DNA of 64,000 nt from Petunia secreta (GCA_029990175.1 JARKIP010000005.1:68604001-68668000), one strand, 5' to 3'. Positions 10,611 through 21,951 are shown, numbered from the stretch's first letter. The notes: generated from the sequence alone by a model not told the origin. Numbers and translations: made by a program.

Positions 10611-11432
10611 TGTTATTTATCACGATACACCACTTTACTATTTTAAGGACCAGTTCCTTAAAATTTGTTCTTTTACTAAACTATATGCGGAATCAAAACT
10701 GTAAGAAAATGAACACCAGATATTAGCGTGGAAAAACCCCTTGACTCGGGATCAAAAAACCATGACCTACTTCTCAAGTAGGATTTCAACTTCACTATGT
10801 AAAAAGACCCACTTGGTTACAAGACTCCTTCTTACTAACCTAGGACTAACTCTAATCCTTTAGTGATCTTTCTCACGATCAGTGAAGTTGTGTCAAGTCC
10901 ACGACTTGAACCAGAATGTTACAACTCGATTATTTCTTACTACAGTTGAACTAAGACTTGAACTTTTACAAGACTCAATCTAAGGAACAGGTTCTAACTT
11001 AGTTCTACTGTAGCTAACTGATTACACAAATAAGCTAATGACTATTTTAAGCTTTGCTCGATTCTCTCTGTATTTGTGCATTCTTCAATGGCTGATATGC
11101 TTCACGTTTTATAGCTCCAGCAGCCAAGAAGTCTTGAGCAATTAGAACTCCAAAGCTCCCATGAGTTTGAGTCCTAATTGGATTCTTCTCTTTAGAATCC
11201 AGATCTTCTATCCTTTATCCTTTATTTATGCAATCTTTTCGTATCCGTTTAGACATGCATAATTATCAAGATAAACAGTAGGTTTAGGATAATTAATAAT
11301 ATCTCAACTTAAACGATTTTGCATGAATTATCTATTTAGCTGCAGTGATTCAAAGGAACAGGTCCTTTGAATTCGTTCCTTAATCATCAGTCAAAACTCC
11401 CAGCTTATCCAAGCTAACAAAACGCATCAACA
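10611..11432 (-). repeat. 5' LTR of copia 1
   Basis: On the minus strand the LTR begins TGTTGATGCGTTTTGTTAGC and ends CGTGATAAATAACA, with TG...CA ends next to the primer-binding site. Its length is 822 bp. The flanking CACTG (11433-11437) is the expected 5-bp target duplication; its partner is outside the window. It contains several GGAACAGGTCC-like segments and no ORF. Confidence 0.8.
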
Positions 11433-12190
11433 CACTGGGACTTCTTCATTGAGTTTATTCTTTCCCTTTCTTTTAATTTTCTAGTTTGTTAGTTCTAAGG
11501 TCGTGGGATCTCCATGAATGTTGATATTCGGATGTTAATTTAATTTTATGAGTTTATCATATTGGCTTATTTATTAAATCCTACTCTTAATTATTTGATT
11601 GCTTGATCACCAATTGAATACTATTTTCTTGAATTGAACTTGGGAAAGGGAATTCTTGATTGCAATAGGATTTAGTAGAGCTTGTTCTTGAACGGATAAG
11701 GATAGGAATATATTTATTTACCTTGCTTAGTCATTATACAAGAATTTTTAATGTGTTCTTGTTAACTTTTTATTCCATTGGAATATAGGAGTTGGATTTA
11801 CTCAAATAGGCGAGCAGGATATCAGAATAGTCTTCCGAGCAATATTAATCTTGTCGATTAATAATTCAGATAAATTAATTTAATCGAATTGACTGAAGAA
11901 TTCAACATGATTGGTAGATTTCCCACAACCCTGGAATATTATCTCCTATTGAACTGACTTCTTGTTTCTTTTTCTAGTTTATTGGTTAATCTCTTATATT
12001 TATTATTACCTTTGGTTTAGAATAAATTCTAAATAAACTATCACAATATTTTCTTGTTTACATTTTTAAAAATTGTTTGATTTAGTTAATAGTTAATCAT
12101 AAGTCTCTATGGGATGATACATGATCTTATCACTTTATTACTTGTCGACCACGTATACTTGTGTGTGCGTTTGGGAGCAACAAGTTTTTG
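11433..12190 (+). mobile_element. Probable gypsy LTR/leader fragment
   Basis: No ORF. The right part ends CTTGTGTGTGCGTTTGGGAGCAACAAGTTTTTG, here described only as positions 12160-12190. It resembles the region before the GGCGCCGTTGCCGGGG leader of plant Athila-like gypsy elements, but breaks off just before that block. At 12191 the sequence jumps into copia RT coding. Assignment rests on recall of the conserved leader and is tentative. Confidence 0.35.
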
Positions 12191-14190
12191 CAATAGTAAG
12201 ATAGAATCTATTTTAAACAACCATACTTAGAAGTTGGTAGATCTTCCTTCTGGGAACAAACCGTTAGATTCTAAATGGATTTTCAAAAGGAAAATGAAAG
12301 TTGATGGCACTATCGACAATTATAAGGTAAGACTAGTTGTCAAAGGATGTAGACAAAAGAAAGATCTTGATTATTTTGACACATACTCATCGGTAACAAG
12401 GATTAAATACACGCGGATATAAATAGCACTGGCCGCTGTGTATGGTCTTGAAATCCATCAAATGGAAGTTAAACAGTCTTCTTAAATAGAGATTTAGAGG
12501 AAGAAATCTACGTGGAACAACCTGAAGGGTTTGTGGTTTCTGAAAAAGAAATGGTGTGTGGACTTGTTAAGTCTCTTTATGGACTAAAACAAGTACCTAA
12601 ATAATGACATGTGAATGACCATATTATATTGTCAAATGGTTTTAAGATTAATGAGTGTGGTAAATGTGTTTACGTTAAGAATACTATGAATCATATAGTT
12701 ATTGTTTTTTTATATGTGGATGATATATTAATAATGAGTAGCAACATTTCTAACATAAACGCTACTAAGTGTATGCTAACTGGAAAGTTTGATATGAAAG
12801 ACGTAAGAGTTGCCGACTTAATCATTGGTATTAAGATCCATAAGACTCCTTAAGATCTAACTTTGTCTCTATTTCCTTACATTGAAAGCATTCTAGAAAG
12901 GTTCAAGTACTTAAAATTCAAAGTTTCAAAGACTCCATTAGGTACGTCCCAATTTGACTATGCTCGTGTGTTGGGATACCTAATGTAAATGATGAATTTT
13001 ACGCGACTAGATATAGCTTGCGCAACTAGTAATCTAAGTCGACACACAAAATCAGGTCCAGCTCATTGGATGGAACATATCTAAGATTTCACGTTGCATT
13101 ATAGCAAATATCTCACAAGCATTGAGGATATTGTAATGCAAACTGGATCACTGGCACAGCTGATTCGAAATCTACAAGTGGATATATTTTCACAATTGGT
13201 GGAGGAGTGCTATGAGTGGGATCAGTGGTGGACAAGGTGGGAGTGGCATTACTGGTGGATAATATGTGCAAAGCGAGGCTGCGATGATTCGGACATGTGA
13301 AGAGGAGGAGCACAGATACTCTGGTGAGGAACTGTGAGTGGTCGGCAGTGCTGGGTCTACGGAGAGGCAGAGGTAGACCGAAGAATAATTGGGGCAAGGT
13401 AATTAGACAGGATATAGCTCACCGCCAAATCACTGACGACATGACCCTAGATAGGAAAGCATGGAGGTCGAGTACTAGGGTAGAAGGTTAGATTGTAGTC
13501 AAGAGATTTCTGTTATATTGGCATTAGTATGATCCGTATATACATGTTATTTCTCTAACTAAATTGCTTTGGTATTTTCAGTTCACTTAGGTTACCTTTA
13601 GTTTTTATATCAATATCTGCTTTAACATTATATTTTCATCTTTTTGTTTCTTTTTTTAACATGTTTACAAAGTATTTCTCGTTAGCCGGGGTCTACCATA
13701 TAGCCTCTCCACCTTGGTGGAGGTAAGGTATATCTCACACTCCCCAGACCCCACCTGTGGGATAATACTTAGTTTGTTGTTTTTGTGGTGGAAAAGCAGT
13801 GTCTTGAATATCGTTCAAACAAATATGCATTGCCTGTTCTACAATGGAAGTTAATTTTACTGCTTTAGATAAGCTCGTGAAAAAGCTGAATGGCTCCAAA
13901 ATTTCTTGGAAGATATTTCATTTAGCTCAGGCCCTTTACACCGGTAGCGATAGTCCATCAGCTTTAGGATGGGATAGGAGCTGTATTTATAACAGTAAAA
14001 ATAGTCATACACGACGAAGACATAAAACCGTTAAGCAACTACTCTCTAGGGAGAATTATCACTATTGATTACGTGAAGTCAAGTGATTATGTGCCAGATC
14101 CGCTTATAAAAACCCTAACTAGAGATGTAGTTGAGAAGTCATTGAGGGAAATGGACTATGGTAGAGGACAAGTGACTCATAGTGACTTGA
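12191..14190 (+). pseudogene. Copia family 2 fragment: RT and RNase H, degenerate
   Basis: Plus-strand remnant of the same family as the element at 58527-64000. RT blocks LVDLPSGNKPLDSKWIFKRK (12234 on), CGLVKSLYGLKQ (12550-12595) and FLYVDDILIM (12710-12740) are clear. RNase H starts near 13140 (STSGYIFTIGGG), is split by an RTE LINE piece at about 13208-13785, and resumes with STMEVNFTALDK (13844 on) and DPLIKTLTRE (about 14095-14125). Gag, protease and integrase are missing and many stops are present. The left junction is abrupt and the right side ends without LTR, so this is a truncated, decayed copy. Confidence 0.85.
13208..13785 (+). mobile_element. 5'-truncated RTE-type LINE with TS-SINE-like 3' tail
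   Basis: The C-terminal end of an RTE LINE protein reads FGHVKRRSTDTLVRN, GLRRGRGRPKNNWGKVIRQD and MTLDRKAWRSSTRVEG, stopping at 13491. After an AT-rich stretch the 3' end (about 13685-13785) carries the CCCCAGACCCCACCTGTGGG block and TTGTTG-type tail found in Solanaceae TS SINEs and their partner RTE LINEs. It is inserted in copia RNase H: GGTGGAGGAG on the left and GGTGGAAAAG on the right are probable target duplications. The family match is from memory of these elements. Confidence 0.75.
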
Positions 14191-14375
14191 ATTCTTTTTC
14201 CTTTTCTGCATTTTGTATTTCTGGTTTTATTCGAACAACTGTTTAATAACAACTCATTGGATCCCAAGAAAAATCTTCAAACGATTGCGTGACAATTTTT
14301 TTGACTCCATAAATCTCTAAAGATAATTTATATAAGGTTTAAATAAAAAATAATATTTTAATGTACCAACAATAT

Positions 14376-14447
14376 GGGTCTATAGCTTAGTGGTAGAGCA
14401 TTTGACTGCAGATCAAGAGGTCACCGGTTCGAACCCGGTAGGGCCCT
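14376..14447 (+). tRNA. trnC: tRNA-Cys (GCA)
   Basis: A 72-nt cloverleaf. The D arm is GCTT...GAGC. The anticodon arm TTTGA-CTGCAGA-TCAAG has anticodon GCA. The variable loop is AGGTC and the T arm ACCGG-TTCGAAC-CCGGT. The A and B boxes are intact, and a T run follows at 14454-14458 as a Pol III terminator. The acceptor stem GGGTCTA/AGGGCCC has two G-U pairs and an A-A mismatch at the 7-66 position, where the plant tRNA-Cys I remember would pair. It may therefore be a slightly decayed copy. It stands alone, just right of the copia fragment. Confidence 0.85.
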
Positions 14448-15318
14448 TCTAATTTTTATTTCAAGTACAGAAATTACATAATTATCATGCAACTACAAAT
14501 AAATGTTCCTACTACGAATAAAATATAATTTATTAACTAATGCCTTTATGTTTACATATAAAGCAGTTACCTAATTATCATAAAAGTCCAAATAAAATGA
14601 TCTTTATACGAGTGTGTTTTACTGAATTAGCTAACTTGGTCATTATGTTCATCTAGTAAAGAATACCTAATTATCATACTATCATACAATTGTAAATAAA
14701 ATATCTTTTATATGAGTAACTTTTAATGCATTAACTCATTCGATCTTTATTTTTATGCATACTTAATGTCCATTTTAAATTAAATCTTATTAATCAAAAT
14801 TAATATGACCAATATGTGAGGAATCTATAATGGAAGTATGTCAAAATCATCAACACCATCACTTGAACGAGGCACTGTATTTCATCTAGCACCTCGTCAT
14901 TGCAAAATATTTACTGATACTTTATATTGACATCCATGTGCATATATTAAATACATATTGTTGACAAGGCACCTATCAGATTTCTATACACTTAAATATG
15001 TATTTGATTTAAAAAAAGCTCTCTATCGGAAAACATGGAGCACGAAAATATGAATTTCTGAAATTGTAATTTTTGGTCTGCCTTTCTCAAATCTCTCAAT
15101 TCATATTTCAGATTTTATAAGTTAAAGAGGAGCTATGGAGGAGAACAAGCAAAAAAAGTCGATTAACATGAAGAAAAGGATAAAATCGGTAAAAGCAAAG
15201 AGAATGAAGTGACAGCGCTAGGAGTAGAGAGAAGACCACGAAGGGGGTAGAAGGAAGCCGTCTGAAAATGTGCTTTTTGGCTCAAAAGTCGCATGTTATT
15301 GCTGTTTGCAACAAATTT
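14448..15318. other. AT-rich intergenic DNA, no gene seen
   Basis: Apart from the short T run after the tRNA, no coding frame, repeat end or RNA gene is recognised. Open frames on either strand are short and lack recognisable motifs. Confidence 0.5.
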
Positions 15319-15735
15319 TAGCAGAAAAATAAAACTGCAGTAACAAACAACATGAAGAATATAAAATTTTATTAATAAACAATACGGGTACAATTTTGTT
15401 TATCCTCTAATTCTTCTCTCTGATTTGTTGTCCGGCCTTAGTGGCATATTTCTCGAATGTAGGATAATTTGCTTTTGGTGATGTATTTGATGATCAAGAA
15501 GTATATCGCAGCACTCTATTTAAATTTTAAATATTGCTAAAACTTGAGAAAGACATATTTGACATGTCTTTTGATCTCATTTTGAAAATCCCAAGTGTTT
15601 AAAGGATTCTGAGATGCCTTTGCTAGATAATATGAAAAACTTTTCATAAGAGTGAGTTAGAGTTTAGTGGAGTATCCTCCAAGTAATCCTAATAGGCTCA
15701 TTTATAGTAGCCCTAATTTCTACAAATTTCAATAT
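15319..15735. repeat. Unidentified direct repeat, left copy
   Basis: From TAGCAGAAAA to CAATATCTATAAATG this is repeated, with substitutions and small indels, at 15944-16380, an offset of about 626 bp. Shared landmarks include GATGTATTTGATGATCAAGAAGTAT, given here only by its start near 15480, and GAGAAAGA-ATATTTGACATGTC. No LTR-like TG...CA ends, primer site or inverted ends are seen. Confidence 0.65.
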
Positions 15736-15943
15736 CTATAAATGTCTCATACTTAAAGTTTTGTCGAGGTGTAGACCGAAACTTGAATACCATACTTGAA
15801 GTACACTATGATCTTATGTTGACCATACGTGCCAAACTTCATCCAACCGAGAACAATAAATATTGCCCCCAACTGATTTTGAAATTTTCAGACATCGCTT
15901 TGAGAGAGGAAGAGATGTGGCAATATTGGTCCCACTATGTAAA

Positions 15944-16380
15944 TAGCAGAAAAGTAAAACTGCAATTACAAACAACATGAAGAATATATGATTTTATTGA
16001 TAAACGAAGCAGGTAAAATTTTGTTTATCCCTTGATTCTTTCCTTCGATTCGCTATCTGTAATTCGAGGGCCTTAGCAGTGTATTTTTCGAACGTAGGAT
16101 GATTTGCATCTCCTTGATGTATTTGATGATCAAGAAGTATGTAGCAGCTCTTCATTTGGATCTTGTATATTGCTAGAACTTGAGAAAGATATATTTGACA
16201 TGTCTTTTAATCTCATTTTGAATATCCCAACTGTTTATGAGATTTCTGAGATGCCTTTGTTAGAGAATATAAATCCTATTTATAGGAGTGAGTTAGGATT
16301 TGATGGAGTAGCCTCCAAGTAATACTAATAGACTCGTCTTGTAGAAGGCCTAATTTCTAAAAAATTTCAATATCTACAAT
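15944..16380. repeat. Unidentified direct repeat, right copy
   Basis: Second copy of the repeat at 15319-15735. The 208-bp spacer between them holds a short ORF (15783-15980) with no recognised similarity. A chance 72-residue frame (16104-16322) lies inside this copy and is not kept intact in the left one, so it is not taken as a gene. Confidence 0.65.
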
Positions 16381-16857
16381 GGCTTCGTTGGTTTCTTAGG
16401 CACATCAATCACAATGTAAACATCATTTTTTTTCTTTACTAGTTGTGAGAGTAAAGTTTGATTGGCACAGTTTTCCCTGAAATGGTCGGAAAATATGTTG
16501 TAAAGATGAAGTCTAAAAAAATGTGCCAATTTCATATATGTATATATTATGAAAGGATCAAAAGTCTAATTGAAAAATATTGAAATGTTAGTCTATAAAA
16601 TGATAAATTAATTATTAATATTAATTAATAAAATTCATATCAAATTGGATTTAAGCAGTAAACTAACCAATAAAAAATTATAAGATCCATATTGAGTTGG
16701 ATTTGTATAATGAATGAATGTGCAATAATTTGGGCATCAAATAAATAGCAAGGTGCAAATGGTAGAAGGATATATTAAATATTAAAAGATTGTGGTCACA
16801 ACTGATGCAACCATTCCAAGCTATTGATATAATGATGCTACATTAAGAATAACCAAT
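16381..16857. other. AT-rich intergenic DNA, no gene seen
   Basis: No ORF, tRNA or transposon terminus is recognised; the sequence is rich in ATTAATTAAT-like runs. Confidence 0.45.
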
Positions 16858-17749
16858 AACCGCTCTATAATGAAAGCTGAGTTCAGCTCCAAAATTTCTT
16901 GGAAGATATTCCAATTTGGCAGCAAACCATTGATATTGATTTGCATAGATTGCAATAGTCAAGCGACAAATTAAACAGGCTAGGACAGCTATGTATAATG
17001 GGAAAATCGTTACATACGACGAAGACATAAAATCGTTAGACAACTACCTTATTGAGGATTGTCACTAAAGTCAAGTAATAATATGTCGGATCCGCTTATA
17101 AAAGGTCTAACTAGAGAGAGAGTTGAGTGGTTATAAAAGAAAATGAGACTATGGTCGAGGATAAGTGACTCATGGCGGTAACTCTACCTAGAAGACTGGA
17201 GATCCAAAGATCTAGTTCAATGAGCTCAAATAAAATTGTGAGTGACGGTTCAACATTGTCGAATAAAATTTTGTCTAGGTCCATTCTCGTGATGAGACAA
17301 TGTTCAGTACCAAGGATAAAGTGTTGCAGCTTTTTAATGATTATCTAGCTTCGTACGGAATTATCAAATAGTGTACATCTATGGGATTACACGTTTAGAA
17401 ATCACTTATGTAAGTGTAAAGTGGAAGTCGCTTCAAGGAGAATTCTGTAAGGCCAATTCTCTACACACTTATGAAATCAGACGGTGTTCATGGTTGAAAC
17501 GAATACAACAATGAGAACCAAAGACGGTTAAAGGTTAATTGTGTGATATATCGTCTAAGTATACATCAAAGCTCGACGATTCAAAGATATCAAATATACC
17601 GATTAATCGAGTATATCCGATGTATGTTCACTACGGAATGTTCAAAGCGAAACCTACTTATCCCAATGCGATTAATCCTTACTTGCGAATCAGCACAATT
17701 TTTCTACATATTTTGTATCATATAGCTTTTCCCCATTCATGTAGGGGAT
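16858..17749 (+). pseudogene. Copia family 2 second fragment: RNase H end and 3' untranslated region
   Basis: A decayed plus-strand piece starts inside RNase H near CTATAATGAAAGCTGAGTTC (16863-16882), with an internal deletion, and continues through the final DPLIKGLTRE-like block (about 17090-17120). It then follows the 3' untranslated region seen at 59428-60045, including the segment GTATATCCGATGTATGTTCA (about 17610). A polypurine stretch, GTAGGGGAT, precedes the LTR. It overlaps in content with 12191-14190, so the two are separate insertions. Confidence 0.75.
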
Positions 17750-18172
17750 CGTTGGGGTTTGTGAATGAGAAAATCCACATAATCTCCTTTTCGTTGAAAA
17801 TGTTTCATACCGTTTCAGAATCCATATCTTGGCTATAAATATCGAGGCTTTTGCTTCAAATTTTACACACTTTTGTAAGAAAATACATTATTCTCTTCGT
17901 GCATTATCTTCAAACAAATGAAAGTGTCGTGTCGTGTCGTGTCGTGTGATTTGTTGCCGGCCATTTTTATTCGCTGTGTACTGTGATTTGAATTACCGCT
18001 ATCATGTTAAGGTTAATTTTGTTCTATCCTGGGAGAAATTAATCCACAATCTTGGGTAATTGTGAGGGGATTAGATTTTTTAATGGCAGACAATATATAC
18101 TGTTAGCTCGAAATTTTTTCTACTTCATCTCTTTCTGTTTTCTATTTATTTTTTAAAGTACATATTATAACA
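17750..18172 (+). repeat. 3' LTR of the copia family 2 fragment
   Basis: Starts CGTTGGGG (ancestral TG mutated to CG) and ends CATATTATAACA, 423 bp. It is collinear with the LTR at 58527-59416: both share the block CCTGGGAGAAATTAA and then the ACTGTGAGGGG...TTAGATTT-like stretch. It is much shorter than the 890-bp copy. A (GTGTC)n pentamer run lies at 17924-17948. Confidence 0.7.
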
Positions 18173-18289
18173 ATTTTGGCGACTAACGTTTTATTTTGAT
18201 TTTGCTTCTCTAATCATTTTTTAACACCGCGAATCAACAGATTAACATACAAAATGAAATGGTTTGTGTGATAGGTGGAGAAGATTTGA

Positions 18290-19330
18290 GAGAAGGTACC
18301 TTTCAAGTCTTGAATTAAAAAAAAATATATATGTCTTGGACTAGGTCAAACATAACTAATACTAATTAAGTAACTTTAGGGTCCAAGTAGAACTATTCAA
18401 ACTTTAGGGTAATATTAAAAATTTGAAATTTTAATATCCCTCCCTTTTCAAATCTCATATTTTCAAATTTCAAATCCTATCATCTCCCTCGCATCTTCTT
18501 CTTCATTTTCTCTTGTTCCTTTTTTTTCCTCTCTTCTGCATTTTTCTTCTTCTTCCTTATACTATATTTCTTCTTCATCTTTTTCTTCATCATCATCTTC
18601 TTCTCCTCTCTTTTTCTTCTTTTGAATTTATCGTCATTGTCTTCTTCTCCTCCTTAATGTAAAGTATGTTTTTATTTTGATCGTGAAGATTTGTGGAGAA
18701 AATTTGAGAAATAAAAATCTTTAAACCATTAGAGGAGATTCTGATGTCGATCCAACAAATTCCAAAGTTGTTGCACAAATTTTAATTTGTTATAGCGAAT
18801 TTCTAAAGTTGTTGCAACAATTTACCATATTTGTTGTAACAATTTATCGAATTTGTTCCAACAACTTCTGTAATTGTTGCAACAAAGTGTATCAACTGTA
18901 AAAGTTGTTGCAACAACTGAAACTATTATTGTTTCTTGATGGATTTTTGAGGAGTTTTTGTAGTTGAGAAGGGAAATAAGGAGAAGGAGGCAAAGAAGGA
19001 GTTGGAGATGGATGAGGAGGATGTGGGTATGGTGGAGGATGGAGAGAGGTTGATGAGAAGGCAGAGAAGTGGAGATGGAAGAGGAGGAGGAGGGTGCTAG
19101 AGGAGTTGGAGGGGGATGAGTGGGAAGGGGGAGGGGGAAGTGGAGATAGGGAGGTAGGGGGCTCTATGTAAATAAGAAAATATTAGGATTTTAATATATG
19201 TGTCATTAGCACTAAATTAATCTTAAAAATGCACTTATAGTCAATACTTAAAACTTGAGTCACTCACCCTACAATAGAAGACTCAAAGGACACTAATATT
19301 TAAAAGAGAGATTTAAAAAATATACTGCCC
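18290..19330. repeat. Low-complexity element with tandem GTTGCAACAA palindromes
   Basis: A pyrimidine-rich left arm (about 18485-18655, TCTTCTTC-like) and a purine-rich right arm (about 18955-19150, GGAGGAGG-like) flank a core at about 18765-18930. The core repeats palindromic units such as AGTTGTTGCAACAACT and TTGTTGCAACAA several times. The arms could pair imperfectly. No coding capacity and no clear terminal repeats or target duplication are seen; a non-autonomous DNA element is possible. Confidence 0.4.
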
Positions 19331-19611
19331 TGGGGGTTGCTGCCATCACTTATCGCTGCCAGCCAGCTACCGCCAGCCAGCCACCGCCGGCCCCCGGCCA
19401 CCACTACCACCACCAAAAAAAAATTTAATTTTTTCCGATATTCAAAACTGAACATACAAAAAATACACACATATACATTGAACTTTTAAAGATTAATATT
19501 TTGAAAAATACATATAACCCAAACATACACACACATACAAAAATATACACAAACATACAAAGTTATACAAAAAAATATAAAAATAAGTTTTATAGTCTAG
19601 ACATACATATA

Positions 19612-20690
19612 AGAGAGTTGTGCCGATGAATTCTGCATTACTTGAAGCAAGAGAGTTGCCCATTTTAAGCCTTTTGGATTTAATCATTCTTAAGAAGCAG
19701 AAATGGTTTTGTGAAAGAAGAACTACTGCTCAAGAAACTTTTCATAGCTTATCAAGGTGCGCAGAAGATGAAATGAACAAGAAGATTCAACTGGCCTTCA
19801 CAATAAATGTAAGTATACTGCACTAGACTCGCGCCAAATATGCAATCCTAATAGTGTATAAAAAATACAGATAAAGATCGGTTAAGATCAGTCCGTGTAG
19901 ACTGAAATTCGGGACTGTGAATAGAACTTCAGTAAAAAAGGGGAGATGGGGTTTAAACTTTTGAGGATAGCACTTCTATACATAACGCACTGGGGGGTGG
20001 AGTTCAATACTTGTTGATACAACTTCAGTCCATAACAGTAAGCAAGTTCAAGTACAGAGAGTTCGATCCTTGTGGGATTTGAACTCCAGTCCATATGATT
20101 TGAACTTCAATCAGTCCATTAGAACTGTACTCATGAACTCTTGCTCTGACTTACTAATAGCCGATTTTACATACCATCTGTACTGACTCACAAAAGTTAT
20201 TATTTTTCATTTCAAATAGGTATCCCCCCATAGGTACAGCAACATTCAATGTGCAAGATGAAGGAAAAAGCTTCAATGTCGACTTAAAGAAGCGGACCTG
20301 TGACTATCTTCAATTCCAGACTGATGAACTCCCATGTGTACACGCAATTGCATGCATTGAGAAAAGACGCCTGCTGAAATCTAAGTTCTGCTCAAAATGA
20401 TATTAACGAGAGTTTTGGTTAAACGCATATCAAGGTGAGGTTAATATAATAGGGCACAAAAGCTCTTGGACTGTACCAGATACCGTGAAAAGCCAGAGGA
20501 TAGAGAATTTTAATGTCAAAATACAACGAGGAAGAAGGAAAATAAAGAGATACATCTCGATTGTTGAGGCTGTACGAGTCAAATCAAACAAATGTAGTCG
20601 ATGCAAACTCAGAGGACATGATACAACCTCATGCATAAATACTCCAGTAGTCCGACCCTATTCAAGGATATATAGGTACTGCTACTTCCT
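19612..20690 (+). pseudogene. MURA-type MULE transposase, C-terminal remnant
   Basis: The first recognisable exon (19612-19808) carries MNSALLEARELPILSLLD and LKKQKWFCERRTTAQETF, the block just before the SWIM domain in plant MURA proteins. An intron (GT at 19809, AG near 20220) contains copies of the dispersed motif. The next exon gives FNVQDEGKSFNVDLKKRTCD and LPCVHAIAC, a SWIM zinc finger. Its second cysteine is changed (CDY where CxC is usual), and stops follow near 20398-20404. A C-terminal knuckle, CSRCKLRGHDTTSC, lies near 20595-20637. The catalytic half of the protein is missing to the left, so it cannot be functional. Confidence 0.8.
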
Positions 20691-21510
20691 TCATTATCCA
20701 TAAACTTTTTTTTACTAAATATGTCCCTCCTACTAATTTGATTTTCTAACTTCTTTTTGTTTCATGAAACTGCTTGGATGTGAATGATGGTGCAGAAATA
20801 CACGAAGATATTCAAATTGCTGATTTTTTCTTATCCAACATTCAAGATAGCGAAGGTATTCAAACTCTGAATGCATTGCAGTTTATTTTTTTATCGGTCT
20901 GTATGTTAATAAGATTGATACTAGTATTTGAATTTGAAGCACTTTCAGTCCATATAAGACTGAATTTGTAGGTACTTATGGAGTGTAAGTTCAGCCTTTC
21001 AATATGAAAAAATCTCAATCCTTACGATTCCTGAATTTACATTTTTTAATTGAACTTCAGTACTTATGGAGGAACGTGCAGCCTTTAACTTGTGTCCTCA
21101 GGGATAGAAGTTAAACATAAAATTCTATCGTCGAGGATAAAATTTAATACTGGGATGTAGGAACTTCATTCCCATGATGATAGAACTTCAGTCAATGAGG
21201 GTAAAAAGAACTTCAGTCCATATGTTTTGAACTTCCATACTTGGAACCAGAAGTATTCTTGGTGGATAGAAAGCTTAGACTATATTCTACAAACAAAAAC
21301 ACAGAAGTTTGAGCTTCCATCCTTGTGAGTAGAAGTTTGATCTCATGAATTAAAAACATCCATCCTTAGAGACATAAGTTCAAGCAATACTTAGAGACAA
21401 AAGTTCAAACTCATTGTTGCAGCATTGGTGAACTTGAAAAACAAAAAAAATCTGAAAAACTCACAATTTATTACCAACAAAACATAAGAGACAACACATA
21501 TATTATCTTA
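20691..21510. other. MULE spacer with dispersed motif copies
   Basis: Non-coding DNA with GAACTTCAGTCC-like units in both orientations (for example near 20944, 21060 and 21213) and the variants TTCCATCCTT and AAGTTCAA. A 65-residue frame at 20774-20971 (MDVNDGAEIHED...) may be a decayed last exon of the transposase but is not recognised. Confidence 0.5.
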
Positions 21511-21951
21511 TCAGGCATCTTCAACATCAGACCCACTACTAGAACTGGAACTTAAAGGTTCTATAACATCCTGCCAAATAGTAGCACTTAAAACCACACG
21601 ATCTGAGGATTCCACAACTCCAAAAAGTATCCTAGTTCCTACTCTAAGATTATTACTACGGACAAACTCCCTCAATCCATTAGAGAACCACCTTTCTCTT
21701 CCCACTTTTAGGTAATTCATCCGGAAATGAGTACCACGGCAAATTACAGTTGCTGGAACATTATGTCTGGGAAGCATAATTGCCAACAATGCTGGCAAAA
21801 CCTTTGCAACAAAAAAAAAATGAACTCTGTATTTTATAATAACAAATAACAAAAATAATACTTTTGAAAGACAAAAATTGTATGAATAACTTACAAACTG
21901 ATCTGATTCAGTATCCAATTCAGTCAAAACTGCATCAATGAGTGCTGCCAT
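21511..21951 (-). CDS. Small B3-like protein A, one intron
   Basis: Exon 1 is 21951-21895 (19 codons, MAALIDAVLTELDTESDQF). The intron is 21894-21802, with GTAAGT at its start and GCAAAG at its end. Exon 2 is 21801-21511, giving about 115 residues with no stop. Residues around PATVICRGTHFRMNYLKVG, then WFSNGLREFVRSNNLRVGTR and ILFGVV, follow the pattern of a plant B3 DNA-binding domain (the 'GW..F.....L..GD...F' block), with Thr where Asp is usual. The tail is Ser-rich and acidic. It is divergently arranged with B3-like gene B at 22834. The B3 call is by pattern, not search; the reading frame is open, unlike its neighbours. Confidence 0.5.
   Translation of the reverse strand: MAALIDAVLTELDTESDQFVSYSYNFCLSKVLFLLFVIIKYRVHFFFVAKVLPALLAIMLPRHNVPATVICRGTHFRMNYLKVGRERWFSNGLREFVRSNNLRVGTRILFGVVESSDRVVLSATIWQDVIEPLSSSSSSGSDVEDA

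Larger units (their letters stand above)
4532..11432 (-). mobile_element. Copia LTR retrotransposon 1 (3' LTR outside window, interrupted by hAT)
   Basis: On the minus strand this runs 5' LTR (11432-10611), primer-binding site, gag, protease, integrase, RT, RNase H and an extra 3' ORF that is cut by the hAT at 4531. The domain order, integrase before RT, identifies the copia superfamily. The long gag with coiled-coil-like stretches, together with an additional ORF after pol, suggests a sirevirus-like (SIRE/Maximus) lineage; that placement is inferred. Several stops and frameshifts break gag and pol. The 3' LTR should lie left of the window, beyond the hAT insertion. Confidence 0.85.

Noticed and set aside
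15319..16380. TRIM retrotransposon
   Set aside because: The direct repeats lack TG...CA ends, a primer-binding site and a polypurine tract.
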